Positions 24,769-33,407 of a DNA stretch of 64,000 nt are shown here, in pieces. Made by a program: the position numbers and the translations under genes. Within the stretch, counting starts at the first letter, position 1. Every line of letters begins with the position of its first letter. This stretch comes from Bordetella parapertussis (lineage in GTDB: Bacteria; Pseudomonadota; Gammaproteobacteria; Burkholderiales; SG8-41), in assembly GCA_945906815.1 (NCBI GenBank), contig CAMDRT010000006.1, positions 1-64,000 on the forward strand. Direction: 5' to 3'. Under the pieces are notes generated by a model. The model had not been told where the DNA came from. It saw only the letters and a list, made by a program, of their open reading frames with translations, and did no database searches.

Positions 24769-26952
24769 TCAACCCGCCGCCATCGCCGCCAGCACACGCT
24801 CGCGCGTAAACGGCATGTCGCGTAAACGCACGCCGCTCGCGTTGCACACCGCGTTGGCAATGGCCGCCGCCGTCGGGCCTTGCACCGCTTCAGCCGCGCC
24901 CAGGGTCACCTCGTCGGGCCGGTTGATGACCGTGACCGCGATCTGCGGCGCCTCGGCGAAGGTGAGGATTGGATAGTCCGCCCAGTCGCGTGTGGTGATG
25001 CGCTCCGGTTCGTAGCGTACCTGTTCCTTGAGCGTCCAACTGGCTGATTGGATGATGCCGCCCTCAGTCTGATTGATGATGCCATTGGGGTTGATCGCGA
25101 GTCCCGCGTCGATAGCGGCCCAGGCGTGCTTCACCCTGATCTCACCGGCGATCTCGACTTCCACGATCACCGCCGCATAGGCCGCCTGGTTTTTGTAGCG
25201 CGCAAAACCCATGCCGCGTCCGCGCGTGCCATCGCCTTTTTCACGGGTACGCCACCCGGCGAGCTGCGCCGCCGCCTCGATCACCGCGCGCGCACGCATG
25301 TCCTTAAGGTGCCGCAGGCGAAATTCTACGGGGTCCAGGTTGGCGGCGTGCGCCAACTCGTCCATGAACGATTCGAGCGCGAACACATTGGCATGCGCGC
25401 CGAGCGAGCGCAGCGCCGCCACGCGCAGCGGCGCGCGTTCGACGTAGTGATTGGTGATGCGCTGCGCGGGGAATACATAGAGCGGAATCGCGTTGCGATG
25501 CGCGCCACCCTGCGGCAGCGGCGGGTTCACCGGCACAGGCGCCGGCAGCCCTTGCGCCAGATGTCGCGCGGCGAGCAGCGAGCTGTTTTTCACCGGGCTT
25601 TGCCAATTCGTGCGCGCGGTGTGTCCGTTGCTCCACACGTCGTGATGCCACTCGACGATATTGCCGCCGTGGTCCAGCCGCGCCTGCATTTGTACGACCA
25701 TGGCGGGGCCGTAGGGCTCCCACGCAAATTCGTCATCGCGCATCCACTGCACGCGCACCGGCTTGCCGGGCACGGCACGGGCGAGCAGCGCGGCGTCGAG
25801 TGCGACGTCGTCGGCACCATTGTGGCCGTAACAGCCGGCGCCCTCGTGATGCGCCACCACCACCTGGGCTTCGCCGGTTTGCAGAATCGCGGCGAGATCC
25901 TTGCGCAGCGGGTACACGCCCTGGCTGTGCGTCCAGATGCGGTATTGATCGCCCTCCATGTGCGCGATAGCGCAGGACGGGGCAAGCGATGCGTGTGCGA
26001 TATAAGGCCGGGTGTACTCGGCACTCAGGTGTCGCAGCGCTGGCGTATCGCGGGCGGCGGCCTGTGCATCGGTGATGTCACTGATCACTTCATGCGTGCT
26101 GGCCTCGCGCAATAAAAAGCGCGGGTCCAGCGTATCCGGCAGCGTCGCTTGATCCTTCGGCTGTTCCCATTGCGCGAGGCGCTGGATGCGCCGGAGCGCG
26201 CGTAGCGCCTGATCTTCGCGTGCCGCGATGACCCCGATAAAGTTGCCGTCGCGCACCACGGTGGTCACGCCGGGCATGGCGAGCACCTCGGTCTCGTCCA
26301 GTGCCGCGAGGCGCGCGCCGTGGGTGGGCGGGCGCGCAATGCGCCCGTGCAGCATGCCGGGCAACTCGATGTCCTGGATATAGCTGGGCGCGCCGCTGAC
26401 CTTGCCCGGAAAGTCGCTGCGTGGCGCGTCTTGGCCGACGATGGTGTGCAGTGCGGGCGCTTTGGGCGTGACATCACCGCTTGCCTCACGCGCGAGCAGA
26501 TCGTCACTCGCCAGTTGCCAGTAGGTGACGCTGCCGCCATGGCTGCCAGGGCTGACATGGCGCGCGGTGATGCGCCCGTCCTCGACCGTCAGTTGTTCCA
26601 GCGACACGCCCAGTCGCGTGGCCGCGCGCTCCAGTAGCAGTTGACGCGCTTGCGCCGAGGCCTGGCGCAGCGCCTCGCCACCTTCCTGCAGCGAGCGGCT
26701 GCCGGAGGTCACGCCTTCGTCAGGGCTGTAGGCGGTGTCCGTGCGTGCGAGCCGGATACGCGCCAGCGCCACATCGAGTTCTTCCGCGACTATCTGCGAG
26801 AACGCGGTCAATATCCCTTGGCCGTATTCCACTTTTCCGGGATACACCGTCACCGTTTCATTGCGGTTTATTTTCAGCCAGCGATCGAGCCGCCGGTTGC
26901 TATCCAGACTGCCGGGCAGTCGGCGCGCCAGCGGCTTGCCGGGGCCGCTCAT
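24769..26952 (-). CDS. Molybdenum hydroxylase large subunit (IorB/NicB-like)
   Basis: A 727-residue Moco-binding subunit of the two-component (2Fe-2S plus Mo) branch, like isoquinoline 1-oxidoreductase or nicotinate dehydrogenase beta subunits. Domain order fits that branch: an initial segment ETVTVYPGKVEYGQGILTA, then the hammerhead around SDFPGKVSGAPSYIQDIELP, and the C-terminal TLGAAEAVQGPTAAAIANAV whose Glu is the expected base. ATG 26952 overlaps the stop of the 2Fe-2S gene (ATGA) and replaces a 57-codon over-extension. No twin-arginine signal is seen. N-heterocycle or aldehyde hydroxylation is the family activity. Confidence 0.88.
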   Translation of the reverse strand: MSGPGKPLARRLPGSLDSNRRLDRWLKINRNETVTVYPGKVEYGQGILTAFSQIVAEELDVALARIRLARTDTAYSPDEGVTSGSRSLQEGGEALRQASAQARQLLLERAATRLGVSLEQLTVEDGRITARHVSPGSHGGSVTYWQLASDDLLAREASGDVTPKAPALHTIVGQDAPRSDFPGKVSGAPSYIQDIELPGMLHGRIARPPTHGARLAALDETEVLAMPGVTTVVRDGNFIGVIAAREDQALRALRRIQRLAQWEQPKDQATLPDTLDPRFLLREASTHEVISDITDAQAAARDTPALRHLSAEYTRPYIAHASLAPSCAIAHMEGDQYRIWTHSQGVYPLRKDLAAILQTGEAQVVVAHHEGAGCYGHNGADDVALDAALLARAVPGKPVRVQWMRDDEFAWEPYGPAMVVQMQARLDHGGNIVEWHHDVWSNGHTARTNWQSPVKNSSLLAARHLAQGLPAPVPVNPPLPQGGAHRNAIPLYVFPAQRITNHYVERAPLRVAALRSLGAHANVFALESFMDELAHAANLDPVEFRLRHLKDMRARAVIEAAAQLAGWRTREKGDGTRGRGMGFARYKNQAAYAAVIVEVEIAGEIRVKHAWAAIDAGLAINPNGIINQTEGGIIQSASWTLKEQVRYEPERITTRDWADYPILTFAEAPQIAVTVINRPDEVTLGAAEAVQGPTAAAIANAVCNASGVRLRDMPFTRERVLAAMAAG

Positions 26953-27413
26953 AGTGCCTGCCCTGCGGCGACACGGCGCACCGCGCGCAGCATGCGGTGG
27001 TGCGTGCCGCAGCGGCATAGGTTGCCGTTGAGCGCTGCGCGGATGGCCGCATCGTCGGCGCGGGGGTTCGCATCGAGTAGCGCCTTGGCTGACATGATGA
27101 CGCCGCTCGCGCAGTAGCCGCACTGCAAGGCTTGCTCGTCCAGAAAGGCCTGCTGCAAAGGATGCAGCGCACCGTTCGACGCGAGGCCTTCCAGCGTGGT
27201 GATGAGCGTGCCCACTGCCGCTGAGACCGGCAGATCACACGATTGCACGGCCTTGCCATCGATGATGACGGTGCAGGCGCCGCACTGGCCGGTGCCGCAG
27301 CCAAAGCGCGCGCCCTTCAATTGCAGATCATTGCGCAGCACGTAGAGCAGCGGTGTTTGCGGCTCCGCCGTGACGTGCTTTATTTCACCATTCACATTCA
27401 GGGCAAGGCTCAT
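26949..27413 (-). CDS. 2Fe-2S subunit of molybdenum hydroxylase (CoxS/IorA-like)
   Basis: A 154-residue electron-transfer subunit with two [2Fe-2S] sites. The plant-ferredoxin-type cluster is in RFGCGTGQCGACTVIIDG with a fourth Cys in VQSCDLP, and the second, helical cluster is in QCGYCASG and LCRCGTHHRM. It passes electrons from the Mo centre of the next gene's product. ATG 27413 gives the usual N terminus (MSLALNVNG); the 26-codon extension is dropped. It overlaps the large subunit gene by 4 nt. No FAD subunit is nearby, so a cytochrome acceptor as in IorAB/NicAB is likely. Confidence 0.92.
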   Translation of the reverse strand: MSLALNVNGEIKHVTAEPQTPLLYVLRNDLQLKGARFGCGTGQCGACTVIIDGKAVQSCDLPVSAAVGTLITTLEGLASNGALHPLQQAFLDEQALQCGYCASGVIMSAKALLDANPRADDAAIRAALNGNLCRCGTHHRMLRAVRRVAAGQAL

Positions 27414-27537
27414 GTGGGTCCCAAGGTATACGGTTTTAAAGTGCCATTTTTGCGCAAACCCCAATGTATCTCGGCCCCACCAAGCGGTCAATTGATAGCC
27501 TCCCTCAGGCTCGTGCCCTATTGGAAAAGGCTAGCAC

Positions 27538-27584
27538 TTGCGAAGCTGGGCGAGCGTGTCTACAATGTAGAAACACTAAAGGAG
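27538..27584 (+). promoter_or_regulatory. mazEF promoter, operator palindrome and RBS
   Basis: TTGCGA (27538-27543) and TACAAT (27561-27566) are separated by 17 bp, a good sigma-70 promoter. The -10 box is inside a perfect 11-bp palindrome CTACAATGTAG (27560-27570), a likely site for antitoxin autorepression. AAAGGAG follows (27578-27584), 7 nt before the mazE ATG. Confidence 0.7.
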
Positions 27585-27591
27585 CAACGCT

Positions 27592-27834
27592 ATGGATGCG
27601 GTCATTCGTAAATGGGGAAACAGCCCCGCCCTGCGCCTGCCGACCGCTGTTTTGAAAGAGGCTGGATATCGACTTGAGCAGAAGGTGGATCTGGTCGTTT
27701 CGCGCGGTCGCATCATCATCCGGCCATCGGAGAAGGTCGAATATGACCTCGATGCGCTCATCAATGGCATCAATGCCGCGAATGCCCATGGTGAGGTCAG
27801 CTTCGGTTCGCCCGTCGGTAAAGAGGCGCTCTGA
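27592..27834 (+). CDS. mazE: MazE-type antitoxin (AbrB/SpoVT fold)
   Basis: An 80-residue antitoxin. The N-terminal AbrB-like DNA-binding domain is clear (VIRKWGNSPALRLPTAVLKEAG, first half IRKWGNSPALRLP), with a second strand pair around VDLVVSRGRIIIRP. The acidic C-terminal tail, YDLDALINGINAAN, is the part that wraps the toxin in this family. It should neutralise MazF and repress its own promoter through the palindrome just upstream. The stop overlaps the mazF start by one base. Confidence 0.9.
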   Translation: MDAVIRKWGNSPALRLPTAVLKEAGYRLEQKVDLVVSRGRIIIRPSEKVEYDLDALINGINAANAHGEVSFGSPVGKEAL

Positions 27835-28175
27835 TGCCGCGCGGTTATGTGCCTGATGCAGGGGAGGTGGTGTGGCTTGAATTTGATCCCCAAGCGGGGC
27901 ATGAACAGGCTGGACATCGACCGGCACTCGTCATCAGTCCCGCCAGATACAACGGCAAAACGGGGCTCATGCTGTGCTGCCCAATGACGACCCAGATCAA
28001 AGGCCACCCCTTTGAAGTGGTTACACAGGTCGATGGTGTGGATTGCGCTGTACTCTCTGACCAAGTGAAATCACTGGACTGGAAAGTCAAGCGGGCCCAA
28101 AAGAAAGCCGTGGTGTCCGCAGGCATCCTGTTGCATGTGAGAGCCAAGATGAAGGCGCTCTTGCAGATCGCATAG
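27834..28175 (+). CDS. mazF: MazF/PemK-type endoribonuclease toxin
   Basis: A 113-residue toxin of the MazF family. It begins with the usual PDAGEVVWLEFDPQAGHEQ and continues GHRPALVISPARYN, LCCPMTTQIKGHPFEV and LSDQVKSLDW, which hold the Arg and Thr/Ser residues of the RNase site. MazF cuts single-stranded mRNA at short sequences. Complete and apparently intact, translationally coupled to mazE by a TGATG overlap. The pair separates the catabolic and flagellar regions. Confidence 0.92.
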   Translation: MPRGYVPDAGEVVWLEFDPQAGHEQAGHRPALVISPARYNGKTGLMLCCPMTTQIKGHPFEVVTQVDGVDCAVLSDQVKSLDWKVKRAQKKAVVSAGILLHVRAKMKALLQIA

Positions 28176-28525
28176 GTTGGGATTCGCCTGTGGGTGGCGA
28201 ATGCGTAAATATCGAGAGAAAAACCCTACTCACTGGGGGAACGGGAAAATGTGGTCTGGTTCAGGGTGGTGTCGAATGAAGTTCAAGGCGTAACTTAAAC
28301 GCACTGCATGATTGCCATGATTAAGTGCCCCACTTTAGACCATGAATGTTCAATAACGCAGGAGTATGTGTAAGCTATTGATTATAAGAGAAAAAAGATG
28401 CATACTCCCAGTGGAGGTTGCCGCGCCCTGGCGGCAAACAGCGTTTCTCCCGGCGCTTTCTCAAGATAGCTCCCATTGTGACGACTTCATACGTGAGAAC
28501 CTTCTACTAAAACCGAGAAAAGAAC
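28176..28525. other. Intergenic region between mazF and fliS
   Basis: No gene is supported here. A hairpin with a 7-bp stem (ATTCGCC 28182-28188 / GGCGAAT 28196-28202) lies just after mazF but lacks a T tract, so it is a weak terminator candidate. The rest is somewhat AT-rich and should hold the fliS promoter; I could not place a convincing sigma-28 or sigma-54 site. Confidence 0.5.
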
Positions 28526-28936
28526 ATGATGCTCCATCACCGGGTCGCTGCCTCCTATGGCGAAGTTATGGTCGAAACCGGCGTCGCCGATGCCGATGGT
28601 ACCCATCTTATCCAAATGCTTTTGGATGGCCTGATCGAGAGCATGACTTTCGCCGAGGGGCACATCCAGCGCAAGTCCATCGCGGAAAAATCGTTTCACC
28701 TCACCCGCGCAGGCCGCATCGTCATCGGCCTCCAAAGCGCGCTGGATTTCGAAAAAGGCGGCGATATCGCCAAGACCCTCAATGAGTTGTATGGCTATAT
28801 CAGCAAAAGGTTGCTGCACGTGAATATCAACAACGATGTCGAGTCATTGCGAGAAATACGGGGGCTGATGGTGCAGATTCGCGAGGCCTGGACCTTAGTG
28901 CCGAACTTGACATCCACCAGCCGGCGCGTCATGTAA
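28526..28936 (+). CDS. fliS: Flagellar export chaperone FliS
   Basis: A 136-residue all-helical FliS. Family features are the N-terminal Tyr in VAASYGEVMVETG, HLIQMLLDGLIESM, and the conserved C-terminal segment LNELYGYISKRLLHVNINND. FliS caps the C terminus of flagellin in the cytoplasm and delivers it to the export gate. Neither fliC nor fliD is adjacent in this window, which is unusual because fliS mostly follows fliD. The C-terminal ~25 residues are longer than the core fold. Confidence 0.85.
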   Translation: MMLHHRVAASYGEVMVETGVADADGTHLIQMLLDGLIESMTFAEGHIQRKSIAEKSFHLTRAGRIVIGLQSALDFEKGGDIAKTLNELYGYISKRLLHVNINNDVESLREIRGLMVQIREAWTLVPNLTSTSRRVM

Positions 28937-29100
28937 TTTAAGCTAAATAGGCGTGGCCCATCATGTCCTGGGTCGCGAAGAGCACTGATAGTGCTGCGCC
29001 GGTTGGGGAAGATGTTTACCGCTGGGGTGGCAGGTGTGAACATTGCTTGCAACAATAGTGGTTGGGTGATGGGAAAAATCAGGATCTCGGAGAGCGTGTC

Positions 29101-29964
29101 ATGCTAAGCGTCATAGCAATCGTTTTGGTTTTCGCAGTCATTTTTGGCGTTTTCGTCGCCCATGGCGGAAGCATGGAGCCCATCATTCATGCTGCACCGG
29201 CCGAGGCGGCCATCATTATGGGATCGGCGATTGCCGCCATGGTGGCCGGAAATAGCATGCCGGTGGTCAAAGCCACTTTCGGCGGGTTCGGAAAGATCCT
29301 CTCAGGGCCGAAATTCAAGAAACAGGACTATCTGGATGTCATTTTGCTGGTGTCCAAGATCATGAAGCTGCTGAAGACGGAAGGCGCGGTCGCGCTCGAG
29401 TCCCATGTCGAGAATCCGGATGCGAGCCCTATATTCGGCGAGTATCCACGGCTGCTTAAGGACCATAGCCTAGTGCATCTGATCACGGACACCATACGCT
29501 TGCTGGTGGTCTCGTCTTCCGCGCCCAAGCCCGACTCGATCGAGGATCTGATGAACTTGTCGATCAAGACCCATCACCATGACGCACTGGTTCCGGCCGA
29601 AAACCTCGCCACGCTGGCCGGCTCGCTACCCGCACTGGGGATCGTCGCCTGCGTTCTAGGGGTGGTAAAAACCATGTCCGCGATTGACCAGCCCCCGGCT
29701 ATCCTCGGCGGCCTTATCGGCAGCGCGCTGGTCGGAACCTTCATGGGCGTTTTGCTCGCGTACGGGGTGGTGGAACCCTTGGGTAATCGCCTCAAGCAGA
29801 TTGTCAACGATGAAGGCCAGATTTACCACGTGGTAAAACAGATCATCGTCGGCACGCTGAACGGCCACCCGATCCCGGTGGTTATCGAAGCTGCGCGGGT
29901 AGGCATATCCCATGAAAACCAGCCGTCGTTCGCGGATGTCTTTGACGGATTGCGCGGCAAGTAA
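29101..29964 (+). CDS. motA: Flagellar stator protein MotA
   Basis: A 287-residue MotA with four predicted membrane helices (near residues 2-22, 33-50, 168-190 and 200-222) and a large cytoplasmic loop after helix 2, which carries the charged residues contacting FliG. The conserved PAEAAIIMGSAI and SLPALGIVACVLGVVKTM segments match. ATG 29101 has CGGAG 8 nt before it; an extension to 29062 is not supported. With MotB it forms the proton channel that drives rotation. The motB start is 2 bp after its stop. Confidence 0.93.
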   Translation: MLSVIAIVLVFAVIFGVFVAHGGSMEPIIHAAPAEAAIIMGSAIAAMVAGNSMPVVKATFGGFGKILSGPKFKKQDYLDVILLVSKIMKLLKTEGAVALESHVENPDASPIFGEYPRLLKDHSLVHLITDTIRLLVVSSSAPKPDSIEDLMNLSIKTHHHDALVPAENLATLAGSLPALGIVACVLGVVKTMSAIDQPPAILGGLIGSALVGTFMGVLLAYGVVEPLGNRLKQIVNDEGQIYHVVKQIIVGTLNGHPIPVVIEAARVGISHENQPSFADVFDGLRGK

Positions 29965-29966
29965 TC

Positions 29967-30923
29967 ATGGCCGAAGCGGACACGCAGGAAAAACCGGTCG
30001 AAGCTGGCGCGGAGGGCGACAGCGCGGTGGCAGCACCTCTCGCGCCTATTATCGTCAAGAAAATCATCGAAGAGGGTCACGCCGGCGCGCACGGCGGCGC
30101 CTGGAAGATCGCGCTTGCCGACATGATGACCGCCATGATGGCGTTTTTTTTGCTGATGTGGTTGCTGGGGGCAACCAATACGGACCAGCGAAAAAGCGTC
30201 GCCGATTATTTCAAGCCGACCACGTTGACCAAAAGTGTCGTTTCGGTGAATCAGACATCGGGCGCCACCGGGTTGATGGGCGGACAGTCCATCATCGACG
30301 AGACCGCCCTCCCACTGGCGGCGACGCAGACCGGATTGATGCAGATACTGACGCCGCGCGATGTGAGTGGCAAAAAGGACAGCGAGAAGGACAATGCCGG
30401 CGAGTTGAGCGAAGAAGAGAAAAAAAGAATTTCCGCCGAGAGCGATCAGGCCAATTTCGAGAAACTGCAAAAGGAACTCAATGAGCGGCTGTCGAAGGAC
30501 AAGGAGCTGTCGAAACTCAAGGAACATGTCAACTTCGTCAGGGAAAAGGAAGGTCTGCGGATTGAAGTGATCGACAAGGCAGATTTCTCAATGTTCGCCT
30601 TGGGCACCAGCAGGCTGTCACCACGGGCGCACAACCTGATCCAGGAAATAGCGCGCTCGATCGGCGAGATGCCCAACCAAATTAAGGTGCGCGGCCATAC
30701 CGACAGCGTTCCTTATCAGGGCGCGGATCGCAACAACTGGTCGCTGTCGGCAGAGCGCGCGGAAACGACCCGCCAGGTTATCGGGTCGAAGGCGGTGGAC
30801 GAGCGCCGTTTCGTCAGAATCGAGGGGGTCGCCGATAAGGAGCCCTTCAATCCGAAAGATGGTCTGGACCCGCGCAACCGCCGCATCAGCATAACCCTCA
30901 TGTATCGCGATGCGCCGCCATGA
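29967..30923 (+). CDS. motB: Flagellar stator protein MotB
   Basis: A 318-residue MotB. A cytoplasmic tail is followed by a single membrane helix (about residues 48-68) with the proton-carrying Asp52 in KIALADMMTAMMAFFLLMW. A coiled linker and a C-terminal OmpA-like peptidoglycan-binding domain (IKVRGHTDSVPYQG; LSAERAETTRQVI; PRNRRISI) follow. It anchors the stator to the wall. Co-transcribed with motA. Confidence 0.95.
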   Translation: MAEADTQEKPVEAGAEGDSAVAAPLAPIIVKKIIEEGHAGAHGGAWKIALADMMTAMMAFFLLMWLLGATNTDQRKSVADYFKPTTLTKSVVSVNQTSGATGLMGGQSIIDETALPLAATQTGLMQILTPRDVSGKKDSEKDNAGELSEEEKKRISAESDQANFEKLQKELNERLSKDKELSKLKEHVNFVREKEGLRIEVIDKADFSMFALGTSRLSPRAHNLIQEIARSIGEMPNQIKVRGHTDSVPYQGADRNNWSLSAERAETTRQVIGSKAVDERRFVRIEGVADKEPFNPKDGLDPRNRRISITLMYRDAPP

Positions 30924-30978
30924 GTCGATGCGATCCGCGATGCGGCCGTCATCGATCGGCGGCGCGGTTTTATGATGC

Positions 30979-31707
30979 TCAGCGGGTCGGCTGCGGGCGC
31001 TGGGCGGAAAATTTGAACGGCTGCTGGTACATCCACACCGTGCGCCCCGGAGACGCAAGCGCTACTGCGTTCGGCACCAGTTCCTCAGCCGCGAACTCCA
31101 GACTGACCAGCCATGCGCCGGGCTTTAATTCAGCGCCCGCTTTTACTACCGCGCGGGGCATGGCCTCGGGCCGCTGAAAGAGATAGACCAGCGCGTATTC
31201 CTGCCAATCTTCATGCCAGATGTCGCCCTGTCGGATGCTGGCCCAGGGACATCTCGCCGCCGCCAGAATTCGCAGTGGCCAGCTGGCTTCGATGCCAAAA
31301 AAGCGGCCCTCGGGATACGCTAGGCGTAACGCCCGTAAGCCGTCACCCAGTCCGCAGCCCGCATCGAGCAGCGCCGCGCCGATGGGCAGGGGCGCGAAAT
31401 TCGGCACCTCGAGCAGCGCATTTATTGGGGTAGGGAACAACGGCGCATCCTGCCACGAGCGCACGGGATAGAGCAGCAGTGCCAGCACCAACAGCGCTGC
31501 CCACATCCACCACGGTAGCGTCGCTGTTTCGATCAGTGCCAAGGACAGCGGAAAACCGCAAGCGAGCGCCAAGCGGCGCGCCCTCGTCGCGGCGACGAGG
31601 CTCAGCAACACCCCTGTAGCGCCGGCACCGAACGCGGCCCACGGCGCAGACACGCCACTGGAAGCTATCCACCCGTAGAGTAGCCAGGTTCCGCCCCAGA
31701 CAATCAA
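30979..31707 (-). CDS. Membrane-anchored class I SAM-dependent methyltransferase
   Basis: A 242-residue protein with about three hydrophobic segments in the first 85 residues, then a Rossmann methyltransferase domain. Motif I is LLDAGCGLGDGLRALRL and the acidic residue after strand 2 is in GRFFGIEAS. The start is uncertain: no ATG occurs and TTG 31707 is used. It lies between motB and fliA on the fliA strand, 77 bp downstream of the fliA stop. Substrate unknown; a link to the flagellum is suggested only by position. Confidence 0.7.
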   Translation of the reverse strand: MIVWGGTWLLYGWIASSGVSAPWAAFGAGATGVLLSLVAATRARRLALACGFPLSLALIETATLPWWMWAALLVLALLLYPVRSWQDAPLFPTPINALLEVPNFAPLPIGAALLDAGCGLGDGLRALRLAYPEGRFFGIEASWPLRILAAARCPWASIRQGDIWHEDWQEYALVYLFQRPEAMPRAVVKAGAELKPGAWLVSLEFAAEELVPNAVALASPGRTVWMYQQPFKFSAQRPQPTR

Positions 31708-31784
31708 CGCGGACAGGGGCCAGATCAGAAATCACGCCTCAAAAATATCCTACCCCCAAACCTGCTGCGGCCGCTGCCCACGCT

Positions 31785-32495
31785 TCACACCTGGAGAAAT
31801 TTTCTCAGCGTTTTGGCGGACGACGACAATATCTGGCTGACCCGGGATTCGCTCACACCGACAATATTGCCGATCTCCTTGAGGTTCATCTCGTCTACAT
31901 AATAAAGCGAGATGATCAGCTTTTCCCGCTCCGGGAGGCGCTCAATGGCGGAGGCGAGCGCCGCCGAGAATTGTTCCTCCTCCACGATCACGTCCGGCCT
32001 CACGCTGTCATCGGCGGCAATGTTCTCGACCGGCTCGGGTAAGGTTTCTATCGATGTGGTTTCAAAACGCACCGACTCGGCGCGTTCCTTCTGCAGTCCC
32101 TGAATATCCTTGTTCATGTAGGACGCGAGCTCGCCCTGCGAAGGCAGTCTGCCCATTTTTGTCGACAAGTCCTTGGTCGACTGACTATGCGCTTTGTTGG
32201 TCGCGACGGCGGAGCGCGGCAGGTACGACACGCGCCTGATCTCATCAAACATTGCCCCCTTGACCCGCGCGTAGGCGTAACCCTCAAAAGCAAATCCTTT
32301 GGACAGGTCAAACGTGCGGGAGGCCTGGATCAACCCCAACATGCCGGCCTGAAGCAAATCGTCCATTTCTATGAATTTCGGAATGCGCGCCTGCAGGTGC
32401 AACGCCACCCGCTTGACCAGCGACAGGTGCTGCAGCACGTACGCTTCGGCGTCCGGTCCGGCTTGCTCGTACAGTGCAACGCGCGCTTTGCTCAT
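31785..32495 (-). CDS. fliA: Flagellar sigma factor FliA (sigma-28)
   Basis: A 236-residue sigma-28. Region 2 has LVKRVALHLQARIPKFIEMD and GMLGLIQASRTFDLSKGFAFEGYAYARVKGAM, and region 4 has LPEREKLIISLYYVDEMNLKEI with the helix-turn-helix IGNIVGVSESRVSQI. It directs late flagellar genes such as flagellin and stator genes and is held by FlgM until the hook is complete. ATG 32495 lies 6 bp after the flhG stop, in the flhA-flhF-flhG-fliA order common in beta- and gammaproteobacteria. Confidence 0.95.
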   Translation of the reverse strand: MSKARVALYEQAGPDAEAYVLQHLSLVKRVALHLQARIPKFIEMDDLLQAGMLGLIQASRTFDLSKGFAFEGYAYARVKGAMFDEIRRVSYLPRSAVATNKAHSQSTKDLSTKMGRLPSQGELASYMNKDIQGLQKERAESVRFETTSIETLPEPVENIAADDSVRPDVIVEEEQFSAALASAIERLPEREKLIISLYYVDEMNLKEIGNIVGVSESRVSQILSSSAKTLRKFLQV

Positions 32496-32501
32496 AACAC
32501 G

Positions 32502-33302
32502 TTAAGCGGACTTGCAAAAACGTTCGACGAAGAACTGGATCCCGCCGCTTGCCCCTGCGATCGGATCCAGGCGCTCGATCGCCAAGGCCAGTTGGCGGAA
32601 GTCGCGCGCGGCGCTGCCACCTGGCGCAAATTCGTGGACCGACTGATACTCGCGTTGTGCATCAAGCATGTGAGTATCGTCGCTGATCGAGTGTATGTAG
32701 CCTAGCGCCAAGCCGAGAAAACGTACGCTGACCTCGTTGACGCGCCGGTACAGCAGTTCCCCGGTCGCCTGACTCTGCACCATGTTTGGTATGAGGTAGA
32801 TCTGGTCCAATTCGTGATCGCGGACGAGGACCTTGATCAATCCATAGGCATCGGCGATCGAGGAGGGCTCGTCACGTATGACAATAAACCTGCGCTGCGC
32901 GGCCTTCATGAAAGTGATGACCGAGTCGGAGATCCCCGCTGCGGTATCGACGATCAGATAATCGATGTCTTCATCGATTTCGCTGAATGCCTGGATGATG
33001 CCGGCGGCTTCCAGACTCCCCAAGCTCGCCATTTTCTGGATGCCCGATGCCCCCGGCACCAGGCGCACCCCCTGGCGGGTTGTAACCATAATGTCCTTGA
33101 GGCGTTTTTCCCCAGACAGTACATGGCTGAAATTGAAATCGGCGCGACAGCCCAACGCGAGCTGGGCATTGGCCAGACCCAGGTCGCCGTCAAACAACAT
33201 AACCTTATGGCCTTGATTGACGAGACTCACGGCAAGGTTGGTTGCAATCGTGGTTTTGCCGACACCGCCTTTGCCACTGGCAATACCGATAACATGGGTC
33301 AT
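32502..33302 (-). CDS. flhG: Flagellar number regulator FlhG (FleN), MinD-like ATPase
   Basis: A 266-residue ParA/MinD ATPase. The deviant Walker A GIASGKGGVGKTTIATNLAV begins at residue 5, the switch I region is FDGDLGLANAQLALG and Walker B is DYLIVDTAAGISDSV. FlhG limits flagellar number and position by acting with FlhF. ATG 33302 is chosen; the frame can extend 23 codons to a TTG at 33371, but neither start has a clear ribosome site. The DQAxxLR N-terminal motif that stimulates FlhF GTPase in many FlhG proteins is not seen in either version. Confidence 0.9.
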   Translation of the reverse strand: MTHVIGIASGKGGVGKTTIATNLAVSLVNQGHKVMLFDGDLGLANAQLALGCRADFNFSHVLSGEKRLKDIMVTTRQGVRLVPGASGIQKMASLGSLEAAGIIQAFSEIDEDIDYLIVDTAAGISDSVITFMKAAQRRFIVIRDEPSSIADAYGLIKVLVRDHELDQIYLIPNMVQSQATGELLYRRVNEVSVRFLGLALGYIHSISDDTHMLDAQREYQSVHEFAPGGSAARDFRQLALAIERLDPIAGASGGIQFFVERFCKSA

Positions 33303-33407
33303 TTTGAGTGGCAAGAGTTTGCTCTTCCGAATAGTCGGCGCCAGCCGCAAAGCGGCCAGCAGTAAAAACAATCAGGCATTTGGGGCATCCGCGTGACCGG
33401 TCCTATT

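Noticed and set aside
25048-26115. Long plus-strand frame opposite the molybdenum hydroxylase
   Set aside because: It is an antisense shadow in high-GC DNA. The minus-strand frame has clear family motifs.
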